Assembly (NCBI GenBank): GCA_009726075.1
Contig: WLND01000039.1
Coordinates: forward strand, 1-8,910
DNA from: Actinomycetota bacterium
GTDB taxonomy: Bacteria; Actinomycetota; Actinomycetes; S36-B12
Direction: 5' to 3'
Length of the DNA stretch: 8,910 nucleotides
Shown: positions 1-6,841 of the stretch, piece by piece
Position numbering within the stretch: position 1 is the first letter of the stretch
Layout of the letters: each line of letters opens with the position of its first letter
The notes under the pieces: generated by a model
Databases searched by the model: none
Told to the model about the DNA's origin: nothing
Seen by the model: only the letters and a program-made list of their open reading frames with translations
Translations under genes and position numbers: made by a program

Positions 1-926
1 ATTCGATGGATGAAGGCGAGGATCTCCTCGAACTTCGCTTCTCGCTGGCTGTAGCCCAAGGTGCTGTACCCGGAATCAACGGCCCCCTTGATGTCTTCAT
101 CACTGGCATCGGACGGCAGCATTGGAAGCATGCTTGCCGGCAGCGACATGAACCCTTCGTCGATCCACTCCGGGACGATTGAGGTGCCCTTGACCGACGT
201 GCCCCGTACGAGCCAAGCCCTATCGCCTCCCTTGACCTCGGCGAGGATCCCGGCGATCTCGCCTACGGCCAGATGGCGGTCCTCGGGCAATGGCCCGTCG
301 AGATCGAATCCGTCATCGAGCAGGAGCCTGCGCTGCTCGTCGGTGCGGTCTTCGTCGCCGTAGCGCTCGGCGGAGAGCAGACCGCCTTTGAGTGCGACGC
401 GGTGCCAGCCTGGTGGGCGCTCCTTCCAGAGGTGGACACCAAGCGACTGAAATGAGCCGCCTACCGTCTCGGCAACGTCCGTGAAAGTCACCCAGCGACC
501 GGCCGGGATCCGCGCGACGACGGAGTCTGCGAGTTCCCAGTTCTCGCGGCTCGCCTTCTCCGCGATGTCGCGAGTCTTCCATTCCTTATAGAGATGCCTC
601 GCTGCATTACCGAAGTCCTGCGGATCGGGATACGAGGCCAAGGCGGCCCGTCCCACTTCAGTGAGAGTCCACACGCCACCGACCTTTCTCACCCACCCGG
701 CCTTGACAAGATCAATCGACCAGAATCGCAGGTTGGTGACATACCGCACGATTCCGCTCGCGTTTAGCGTGTTCTCGGTCGCTGTCGGTGGCACGATCGC
801 CTTGACCAGTTCAATCAGTTCGGTGCCGTTCATGCCGTCCGAGGTCTCAGCCAAGAGCGTGCAGATGGCCCGCAGCATGGCATTGATCCGATCCTTCGTT
901 CGGTCCGGGCCATCAGTCGCGATCAT
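1..926 (-). CDS. wHTH-ATL-EVE-like protein, probable N-terminal part of a McrB-type DNA-modification reader (3' truncated by window edge)
   Basis: The frame is open from an ATG at 926 to the left edge (308 codons, no stop). The ATG overlaps the darG stop (ATGA) and has GAGG 7 nt upstream, so the two are probably translationally coupled. Residues ~1-100 look like an Mrr-N-type winged helix (WSIDLVKAGWVRK, then WTLTEVGRAAL). Residues ~130-225 look like an O6-alkylguanine alkyltransferase-like fold: VVARIPAGRWVTFTDVAETVG, then PPGWHRVALKGGLL. The PCHR active-site cysteine of true alkyltransferases is tryptophan here (W174-H-R-V), the hallmark of ATL proteins, which bind modified guanine without removing the alkyl group. 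Residues ~237-308 (WLVRGTSVKG, VPEWIDEGF) resemble the EVE-like reader segment that precedes AAA+ domains in McrB-like proteins. By inference this is the modified-DNA recognition half of a type IV restriction-like NTPase; the motor would lie beyond the window. Several codons rare in high-GC genomes (AGA, CTA, TTG) suggest acquired DNA. The architecture is fairly secure; the McrB assignment is not. Confidence 0.6.
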   Translation of the reverse strand, partial: MIATDGPDRTKDRINAMLRAICTLLAETSDGMNGTELIELVKAIVPPTATENTLNASGIVRYVTNLRFWSIDLVKAGWVRKVGGVWTLTEVGRAALASYPDPQDFGNAARHLYKEWKTRDIAEKASRENWELADSVVARIPAGRWVTFTDVAETVGGSFQSLGVHLWKERPPGWHRVALKGGLLSAERYGDEDRTDEQRRLLLDDGFDLDGPLPEDRHLAVGEIAGILAEVKGGDRAWLVRGTSVKGTSIVPEWIDEGFMSLPASMLPMLPSDASDEDIKGAVDSGYSTLGYSQREAKFEEILAFIHR

Positions 927-2011
927 GCGCTTGCCTCAATCCCTGCTGAACAAGCCCAGCTGAGCCCTGGCGCCAGTTCGCGCGCACGCAGGGCCGCGAG
1001 TGCCGTGGACACGTGCTCAGGCGTGAACAATCGGCCCTTGCGTGGATTCCAGTCATGGACTGCCTGGGCGACCGCGTGATCATCCGCCCCGGCGCCGGTC
1101 TGACGCGTGACCACCCAGTGGACGCTGGAGAGGAGTTCGAGCCCATACATGGACTCGAAACCGTTCACGAGGTCGAGCACCTGCCTGATGCGGTCACGGC
1201 TCTCCGGACGATCCGCAAGAAGACCCTCGGCAGCATCATCGGCGCCGGGCAGCGGCGTGATGGGCTCGGACTCGAGGACCGGTGCGCTCCCATCGCCGAA
1301 TCCAGTGATGTAGTGGCCCTCGAGCTCGCGCAGTACCGAGCGGAGGTTGTCGGCATACGGGCCGTAGTGACCCTTCTGGAAGTCGAGCCGCAGCGGCTCA
1401 CCGGCCATTTGAAGGAAATACATGAGCTTCTGGACCTCAATCTGCGACACCTCGAGTGCAACAGACTGGTACTGGGTCAACAACCTCACCAGCGTCGCCC
1501 GCCCGGGAGTCATCGCGGGCTTGGCCTGGCGATTCGCCATCGCGGCCGCAGGTATCGGCGGACCGGGGGGGAACAATCGCACATCGACGCCCGCCAGTGG
1601 CGCAAGGGCATGAGTGATCAGGGGTTCGACTTGGGCCCAGCCGAGCCCGCCGTTGCCGCAGCCCAAGGGCGGCACCGCGACCGAACGAATGCCGAGCGCT
1701 CGAACCACGCGCACAAGGTCAGTCAGGCCCTGCTCGATGTCGTCAAGCCGAGAGCCTTGCCGCCAATGGCGCTTGGTCGGAAAGTTGATGATGTAGCGGG
1801 GGCCTTGCAGCTCGCCCGTCTCCCACACATGCATGCGCCCGACTTCGAGTTCGCCGGATTGAGCGGCCCGCGAATAGTCGCGGAACATCGCTGGATAGGC
1901 CCGCTTGAACTGCAGCGCCAGCCCCTTGCCCATGACCCCGACGGTGTTCACTGTGTTGACGAGGGCGTCGACGTCAGCATCGAGCAGGTTGCCGCGCTCC
2001 AGGGTGATCAT
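923..2011 (-). CDS. darG: DarG antitoxin: macrodomain DNA ADP-ribosyl glycohydrolase with DarT-binding C-terminal domain
   Basis: A 362-residue protein. The macrodomain (residues ~1-150) begins MITLERGNLL and carries LVNTVNTVGVMGKG (N22 in the ligand-binding motif), INFPTKRHW with a lysine at position 80 (the lysine reported as essential in Thermus DarG), and the PPLGCGNGGLGW loop at 114-125. In this family the macrodomain removes ADP-ribose from thymidine in DNA, reversing DarT damage. A Pro/Ala-rich linker (~148-170) leads to the C-terminal domain (~171-362) with KLMYFLQMAG and KGHYGPYADNL, typical of full-length DarG. That domain is known to bind and block DarT by occupying its DNA site. 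The ATG at 2011 is preferred over the ATG two codons upstream (2017) because GGACGGA lies 6 nt before it and homologues start MI-. The gap to the darT stop is 19 nt, and its own stop overlaps the next gene's ATG, so this is an operon. All visible catalytic residues are present. Confidence 0.93.
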   Translation of the reverse strand: MITLERGNLLDADVDALVNTVNTVGVMGKGLALQFKRAYPAMFRDYSRAAQSGELEVGRMHVWETGELQGPRYIINFPTKRHWRQGSRLDDIEQGLTDLVRVVRALGIRSVAVPPLGCGNGGLGWAQVEPLITHALAPLAGVDVRLFPPGPPIPAAAMANRQAKPAMTPGRATLVRLLTQYQSVALEVSQIEVQKLMYFLQMAGEPLRLDFQKGHYGPYADNLRSVLRELEGHYITGFGDGSAPVLESEPITPLPGADDAAEGLLADRPESRDRIRQVLDLVNGFESMYGLELLSSVHWVVTRQTGAGADDHAVAQAVHDWNPRKGRLFTPEHVSTALAALRARELAPGLSWACSAGIEASA

Positions 2012-2030
2012 CTGCATTCCGTCCACGTCG

Positions 2031-2669
2031 TCAGAAGTACCACTGGGGCCTGACACTGATCGGTGTTTCCACGCCCAGACTAGCCAGTATCGCCCGAGCC
2101 TCGTCGGCAACATGTTGCGATGCCGTGGCGATTCCCTCAATAGATGGCCATTGAACCACTCGATGCGCGAGGCATTCAGCCATCCGTCGTTCTCGGCGGT
2201 CGGGATCCTCAGCGGTGTTGTTCCAGACCACCTGCCTCATGAGGGCCCAGTCGACGAGCGAATCAATACCCGTGCCACGGTCGCCGTAGGCAGCAATCGC
2301 CAGCACCGCGTTGCGATCGGTGAATACCAAACGTGCCCCCGACGCAGCAAGGGTCTCAACGCTCGTGACGAGATAGATGAGCCGGTCGCAGCCCTCGTCG
2401 TAGGTAGGGACGTTGCCCCGGTGTATCGCATACATCATCGGGCTTCGCGGGGCGAAGTAGAACGGCACATAGTCCGACACCGCACCGCCTGGGCCAATCG
2501 GGACCATCCGGCCACGGCGACGTTCCTTGATCCCGGCGTGACCGACCTCGACGATGAGTGCGCCGGTGCGCACGGCGTCCGTGTCAGACAGAAGCCCGTC
2601 CTTCACGATCGATGCCAGATGCGACACGTGCGTGAAGTGGTAGAGCGGGGTCGGGACGGGTCGCTTCAT
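2031..2669 (-). CDS. darT: DarT toxin: NAD+-dependent thymidine DNA ADP-ribosyltransferase (DUF4433)
   Basis: A 212-residue DarT-family protein of normal length. The N-terminus PVPTPLYHFTHVSHL is the family's NAD-binding entry motif. The IKERRRGRMVP stretch (Arg 50-54) matches the conserved arginine region, and DYVPFYFAPRSPMMYAIHRG (67-86) is the DUF4433 core. RMAECLAHRVV (163-171) supplies the predicted catalytic glutamate E165. DarT enzymes link ADP-ribose to thymidine in single-stranded DNA, stalling replication; DarTG pairs act as toxin-antitoxin and anti-phage systems. The ATG at 2669 overlaps the stop of the upstream methylase remnant (ATGA). It has no good Shine-Dalgarno at normal spacing (GGAGTGG is too far upstream), so expression was probably coupled to the methylase. 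A GTG at 2687 would add six residues. darG follows after 19 nt. Nothing in the frame suggests inactivation, which fits retention of an intact antitoxin. Confidence 0.94.
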   Translation of the reverse strand: MKRPVPTPLYHFTHVSHLASIVKDGLLSDTDAVRTGALIVEVGHAGIKERRRGRMVPIGPGGAVSDYVPFYFAPRSPMMYAIHRGNVPTYDEGCDRLIYLVTSVETLAASGARLVFTDRNAVLAIAAYGDRGTGIDSLVDWALMRQVVWNNTAEDPDRRERRMAECLAHRVVQWPSIEGIATASQHVADEARAILASLGVETPISVRPQWYF

Positions 2670-3159
2670 TCGACGCCGGGCATCCACTCCGGACGAGTCG
2701 ACTCGTCATGCCGGGGTCCGTCGCCAGGCACCGGGCTGATGGGTGTCACGTACCCCACCCCCGAGGCGATCGAGGAGGCCAGCAGGTCGTAGTACTCGAG
2801 GATCAGGCGCTTGGTGCGGTATTCGCCGTGGTCGCGTACGTCGTACTTTCGCATCACGGTGAAGGTGTCGAGGACGTAGTCGACCTCGTCGCGGTCAAGG
2901 CCGTACACGTGGAACATCATCGCGTCGAGTTCGGCGCGAATCTGTTCGCGCCGAGCCGGCAGCCAGCGAAAGGGCGGGCCGAAGTCGCCCATATCGCGGG
3001 CCAACGGCGCCATCCGCCACGAGGTGGCGGCAAGTTCGCTGACGCGGTCGCGGATCTCATCGCTGATGGACGCAGCCGGGAGCCAAGGAGCCGAAACACC
3101 CAACTTCGCCGGGGTCGGGCACGGCAATTGCTTGACCAGGTGGAACTTGAGGTGAATTG
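2666..3159 (-). pseudogene. C-terminal remnant of an Eco57I-like class I adenine DNA methyltransferase
   Basis: This open frame of about 160 codons ends with TGA inside the darT start. Its first recognisable residues, HLKFHLVKQLP from about 3154, and later MMFHVYGLDRDEVDYVLDTF and EYRTKRLILEYYD match the tail of large N6-adenine methyltransferases of the type IIG, BREX and DISARM-related classes. The family motif around 'hLnFf-vkQLP' precedes the C-terminal target-recognition tail. The SAM-binding motif and NPPY catalytic motif are absent because the N-terminal ~80-90% is missing. The frame can start internally at a TTG (3127), but a product would have no catalytic domain. The segment joins directly to an out-of-frame helicase 5' end at about 3160, so I read it as one side of a deletion. 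The ATGA overlap with darT shows it was once part of the same operon. A free-standing small protein cannot be excluded. Confidence 0.72.
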
Positions 3160-3249
3160 CTTTATGCGCGGGTCGCGCACCTCAACAAACGCCGAGGTGA
3201 ACGCGCGGTAATCCGCGATCACCCGACCGTGAATATCGAATACGTCCAC
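3160..3249 (-). pseudogene. 5' remnant of a large DEAD/DEAH-box helicase gene
   Basis: The first ~30 codons from the ATG at 3249 read MDVFDIHGRVIADYRAFTSA and continue FVEVRDPRIK. This pattern (MDVF-h...DY.sFt..F..irD.RI) is the characteristic N-terminus of very large helicases with C-terminal DUF1998 regions found in phage-defence loci. After RIK the frame runs into low-complexity, unrelated residues (QFTSSSTW...) while the methylase tail becomes readable in another frame. The frame then stops at 2917. The helicase body of well over a thousand residues is missing. The assignment rests on a short N-terminal motif recalled from the family, so it is moderate. The start codon and probable promoter of the original defence operon remain, so this end may still drive transcription of darTG. 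Confidence 0.55.
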
Positions 3250-3356
3250 GCAATCCCCCTCGGCAGCCTCGACCGCAGGCTATCCGCATTGCACCCCTCC
3301 CCACCTCCATCGGTGAAGACCACCGAGGAGCCCGCACATACCTCGGAGGCGAACGC

Positions 3357-3400
3357 CGTTCATGGTGAGCCCGCTCGCTCAGTGAGCGCGAGCGTGAACG
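3357..3400. promoter_or_regulatory. Nested inverted repeats upstream of the P450, candidate operator
   Basis: CGTTCA (3357-3362) pairs with TGAACG (3395-3400), and CGCTCGCTCA (3372-3381) pairs with TGAGCGCGAGCG (3383-3394) apart from a 2-nt insertion. The core GCTCA-G-TGAGC is a perfect palindrome. Immediately to the left, GAACG-C-CGTTC (3351-3361) is another perfect inverted repeat. The array lies 39-88 bp before the P450 ATG and 100-150 bp before the divergent helicase start. The spacing and GAAC/GTTC half-sites suit a TetR-type repressor, as CYP102 genes are often repressor-controlled, but no regulator gene is in the window and no clear -10/-35 pair was found. Confidence 0.4.
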
Positions 3401-3438
3401 ATCATGTCCCAACACAGAGCGAGGAAGGGCGCGACATC

Positions 3439-6400
3439 ATGAGCGAGATCATCGAGATCCCCAGCCCCAGAGGGCTGCCCATCTTCGGCAATGGCCTGCA
3501 GTTCCTCGGCAGCAATGCCATCGAGCGGTTCAGGGCAGTCGTGCGGGCATCGCCAGACGGCCTCGCACGACTTCATTTCCCGAAGTCCGTCGCGCCGGTG
3601 CCGGTCATCGTGTGCTCGTCGGCCGAGGCTAGCCGCGAATTGTTCGATGATGACCGCTTTCCGAAATTCCTTGCTCCAGCCGTCGCGAATCTCACGCCAA
3701 CCGGCATCTTCACGATGTTCACCCACGACCCGGTGTGGGCGCCGACGCATCGGCACATCCTCCCCTCACTCAGCGGCGCTCAGGTCATTCGCGACCTCCC
3801 CGTCCTCCATTCCGTTGCGCGCGAGCTCACCGACTTCGTCCTCGGTCAGGGGCCGAGGGATGGCCGAGTCAACATGGAGGATGCACTGACGAGGGCGGCG
3901 TTCGATGCCATCTGCCAGATCGCACTGCGGACGAGCTACGGGGCGCTGTACCGGCAGTCCGGCCCTGAATTCTTCGACCTGGTCCGCAAGGGCCTCGACG
4001 AGACGATGGCCGAGGTGCGGGAGCTTCCCCTTGTCTGGAAGATGCAGATCCCACGGAGGCGACGGCAGGCGGATCGGTTGGCCCGTGCGCGCAAGGAGGC
4101 CGACGCCATCATCGAGCACCGCAGGCGGCTGGGGCCCGAGGCCGGCACCGACGACCTGCTCGCCCGCTTGCTGTGGCAGGGCGACCCGGAGACCGGGCAG
4201 CCCATGTCAGAGGACACGATCCGAGACCAGGTGTTGTCCTTCGCCGTCCTCGGCCAGGACACGACGAAATCCCTGATGACGTGGGCGCTCTACCACCTGA
4301 GCGCCCACCCCGATATTCAGCGGCAGGTGCAGGACGAGATCGACTCGATCACGGGCGGGGATCAGACCAGGCCGCTCTCAGCCACCGAGCTCGCGCATCT
4401 GCAGGTGCTCGATCGGGTGCTGAGCGAGACCCTTCGCATCACCCAGCCGATTCCCAGTGTGGTCCGATACGCCGCCGCGGAGGACACCCTGCTCGGGAAG
4501 TACCGGGTGCCGCAAGGTTCCATCATCGTGATGCTCCGTGACGTCACGCACCGGGATCCCGTCAGCTGGCCGAACCCAGAGCAGTTCGACCCGGATCGCT
4601 GGCTTCCCGATCGGATCGACACGATCGTGCCCGGCTCCTACTCGCCATTCGGCGGTGGGATCCGTGCGTGCATCGGTCAGGGCTTCGCGCATATGGAAGC
4701 CCTGACCTTCCTGTCCACCCTGCTGCGCTCCGCCACCTTCGAGCTCGATGGCGAGTACTCGCTCGATGTGTCATCCGTTCACTTCTCGTCATCTCCGGCC
4801 GCGCTCAAGCACCTTCGAGTCGTCCGTCGCGAGCCATCGCGCGTCGTCCCCGTCGCGAACGCCGCATCGGCGTCCGGGTGCCCGTACCCGTCCACCCCCG
4901 TTGCGACCACGGATGCCATGCCGAGTGCCGACGACGTTCCGGACTCCTTCTCGGCGGCCACCGAAGGCTCGCTCACCGGTGCCTACGGGTCCGAGGGCGG
5001 CACCTGCCACCAGATCGCCCGGCGCCTCGCGCGGGAGGCCACGAGCATGGGGCTCAACGCCGCCATCACGCCCCTCGACTCCATCGTCGACGCCCTGCCG
5101 TTGGCAGGTCCGCTCGTCATCGTCAGTTCGTCGTACAACGGCGCCCCACCGAGCAACGCCCGCAAGTTCGTCGCGCATCTGAAGTCCGGCGCTGCCGACC
5201 TGTCGTCAATGCAGGCAACCGTTCTCGGGCTCGGCGATCCCGCTTGGCATCTGACGTATCAGGCCGTGCCGACCGAGATCGAACGCCTGCTCCACGAGGC
5301 TGGCTGCACGCCCATCGCCGACCGCGGAGCCCTGGACGTATCCCAGGATTTCTCGGACGAGTATGGCGCCTGGACCGCCTCCCTCTGGCCGGCCCTCGGG
5401 CTTTCCGCGCCGGCCGACGGTGAGCGCCTGGGTTCGCAACCCGCGCTCAGCGTGACGCGCGCCCATCACGCTGCCCTCGACACCGTCGACGACGGCGTGA
5501 GCAACGGGTACGTCACATCGATTCGCGAACTCCAACGGCCCGGTGCAGCGTCAACGAGCGGGCGCTCCACCCGTCACATCGAGATGACCCTGCCCGAGGG
5601 CATGGGCTACGAGACGGGCGATCACCTCATCGTCCACGCCTACAACCATCGGGTCGTCGTCGACCGCGCACTCGACGTGCTCGGCCTCGGAGCCGGCGCC
5701 ATGATCGAGATCACCGCCGAGGATGCAGCCGGCACCTGGCTGCCCACCGGGGTTCCGGTCGACGCCAGATTCCTGTTCGAGGGCTTCATCGACTTCGGCC
5801 AGCCTATGTCTGCGCGGCAGCTGCCCGTCCTGGCGCAGGCGCTCACCGGTGCGGAGGCCGATGCAGTCAACGCCCTCGCCGCATTGTTGCCCGAGGATTT
5901 CGACGCCCAGGTCTTCGATCGGCGCCTGACCCTGCTCGACCTCCTCACCGAACTCGGCAAGCCCACCATCGCCCTCGAGGTGGCCTTCAGCCTGCTCAGC
6001 CCGCTCAAGCGCCGCCGATACTCGATCTCGTCCTCGCCCCTCGACGATCCCGGCGTTGCGAGCATCACGGTCGGCGTGGTTCGAGGGCCGGCGCTCTCGG
6101 GGCACGGCACCTTCCGCGGCGTGGCCTCGACGTACCTCGCCGGGCTTGAAGCCGGGCAGGTGGTCAAGGTGTCGGTCGCGTCGTCCGGTGGGTTCCAGCC
6201 GCCGGACGATGCCTCGGTCCCGATCATCATGGTCGGCGCCGGCACCGGGATCGCTCCCTTTCGCGGCTTCGCCCAGCACCGTGCCGCCCAGCACGCACAG
6301 GGGCACGCGCTCGGCGAGGCACTCCTGCTCGCCGGCTGCCGGCGGAGCGACGAGGACCGCCTCTACCTCGACGAGTGGGAGGCCCTCGAGGGCAACGGCG

Positions 6401-6681
6401 TCATCGAGGTCGAGTGGGCGTTCTCCCGCGAACCGGTCATCGGCACCGACGGCAACCCCACGGGCGAGACTTCCAGGGCCTACGTGCAGGACCTCGTCAC
6501 AGCTCGCCGCGCCCGCATCGATGAGCTGCTCAGCCGCGGCGCGATCATCTACGTCTGCGGCGACGCCTCGGGCATGGCCGCCGGAGTGCGGGCCAGCCTC
6601 GGGGCCGACGTCGTCGACGACCTTCGTTCACGTGGCCAGTACATGGAGGACGTCTGGAGCAGCACCTTCGCGCACGCCTGA
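3439..6681 (+). CDS. Self-sufficient cytochrome P450-NADPH reductase fusion, CYP102 (P450 BM3) type
   Basis: A 1080-residue single-polypeptide monooxygenase (BM3 is 1049). It should pass NADPH electrons through FAD and FMN to heme, and relatives hydroxylate fatty acids near the chain end. The heme domain (~1-465) has GIFTMFTH (F91 at the BM3 F87 position), the I-helix LGQDTTK (271-277), E330-T-L-R333, and FGGGIRACIG with heme ligand C411. A ~45-residue linker leads to a flavodoxin domain (~511-655; YGSEGGT, SSSYNGAPPSNA, LGLGDPAW). The FAD/NADPH reductase follows (~665-1080): RRYSISSSP for FAD, GAGTGIAPFRGF and CGDASG for NADPH, S996-R997 for the 2'-phosphate, and a near-terminal DVW whose Trp should stack on FAD. 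The ATG at 3439 has AGGAAGG 10 nt upstream and starts the canonical P450 N-terminus; the frame is open further upstream (to 3157) but that part is non-homologous. Oddities: Leu271 where BM3 has Ala264, no Arg47/Tyr51 equivalent for a fatty-acid carboxylate, and a shorter segment after CGDASG. The substrate is therefore uncertain. Confidence 0.95.
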   Translation: MSEIIEIPSPRGLPIFGNGLQFLGSNAIERFRAVVRASPDGLARLHFPKSVAPVPVIVCSSAEASRELFDDDRFPKFLAPAVANLTPTGIFTMFTHDPVWAPTHRHILPSLSGAQVIRDLPVLHSVARELTDFVLGQGPRDGRVNMEDALTRAAFDAICQIALRTSYGALYRQSGPEFFDLVRKGLDETMAEVRELPLVWKMQIPRRRRQADRLARARKEADAIIEHRRRLGPEAGTDDLLARLLWQGDPETGQPMSEDTIRDQVLSFAVLGQDTTKSLMTWALYHLSAHPDIQRQVQDEIDSITGGDQTRPLSATELAHLQVLDRVLSETLRITQPIPSVVRYAAAEDTLLGKYRVPQGSIIVMLRDVTHRDPVSWPNPEQFDPDRWLPDRIDTIVPGSYSPFGGGIRACIGQGFAHMEALTFLSTLLRSATFELDGEYSLDVSSVHFSSSPAALKHLRVVRREPSRVVPVANAASASGCPYPSTPVATTDAMPSADDVPDSFSAATEGSLTGAYGSEGGTCHQIARRLAREATSMGLNAAITPLDSIVDALPLAGPLVIVSSSYNGAPPSNARKFVAHLKSGAADLSSMQATVLGLGDPAWHLTYQAVPTEIERLLHEAGCTPIADRGALDVSQDFSDEYGAWTASLWPALGLSAPADGERLGSQPALSVTRAHHAALDTVDDGVSNGYVTSIRELQRPGAASTSGRSTRHIEMTLPEGMGYETGDHLIVHAYNHRVVVDRALDVLGLGAGAMIEITAEDAAGTWLPTGVPVDARFLFEGFIDFGQPMSARQLPVLAQALTGAEADAVNALAALLPEDFDAQVFDRRLTLLDLLTELGKPTIALEVAFSLLSPLKRRRYSISSSPLDDPGVASITVGVVRGPALSGHGTFRGVASTYLAGLEAGQVVKVSVASSGGFQPPDDASVPIIMVGAGTGIAPFRGFAQHRAAQHAQGHALGEALLLAGCRRSDEDRLYLDEWEALEGNGVIEVEWAFSREPVIGTDGNPTGETSRAYVQDLVTARRARIDELLSRGAIIYVCGDASGMAAGVRASLGADVVDDLRSRGQYMEDVWSSTFAHA

Positions 6682-6731
6682 CCCCGGCGATGACCGACGG
6701 CATGTCGTCCCTCGTAGCCGGTCGCAATTGG

Positions 6732-6747
6732 ACCGTGGAAACACGGT
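6732..6747. other. Perfect 6-bp hairpin with GAAA loop (ACCGTG-GAAA-CACGGT)
   Basis: It lies 50 nt after the P450 stop and 95 nt before the small peptide gene. The stem is perfect and GAAA is a stable GNRA tetraloop, but no T-tract follows, so a standard intrinsic terminator is not supported. It could be a 3'-end processing structure for the P450 transcript or an operator for the peptide gene. TTGGAC (6728-6733) overlaps it and TTGACT (6770-6775) lies downstream as -35-like hexamers, but neither has a convincing -10 partner. Confidence 0.35.
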
Positions 6748-6841
6748 AGCGCCGTAACGATGGATGGGCTTGACTGGACGCGTGGCACGCCGACCTGGCG
6801 AGCGCCGCGCAGCATCGACAAGACCAACCCAAGGAGTCAAC

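Noticed and set aside
1013..2053. 346-codon open frame on the plus strand opposite darG
   Set aside because: It is fully antisense to a well-recognised macrodomain gene, is low in recognisable motifs, and is explained by high-GC codon structure.
1905..2792. 295-codon plus-strand open frame opposite darT
   Set aside because: It shadows darT and the methylase tail; no domain is recognisable and it has no good start site.
3157..3438. Upstream in-frame extension of the P450 (94 codons)
   Set aside because: The extension crosses the helicase remnant and the palindromes, has no family similarity, and the ATG at 3439 has an RBS and the canonical P450 N-terminus.
5551..6306. 251-codon minus-strand open frame within the P450 reductase region
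   Set aside because: It is antisense to a reductase with intact FAD and NADPH motifs; its composition is typical of a mirror frame.
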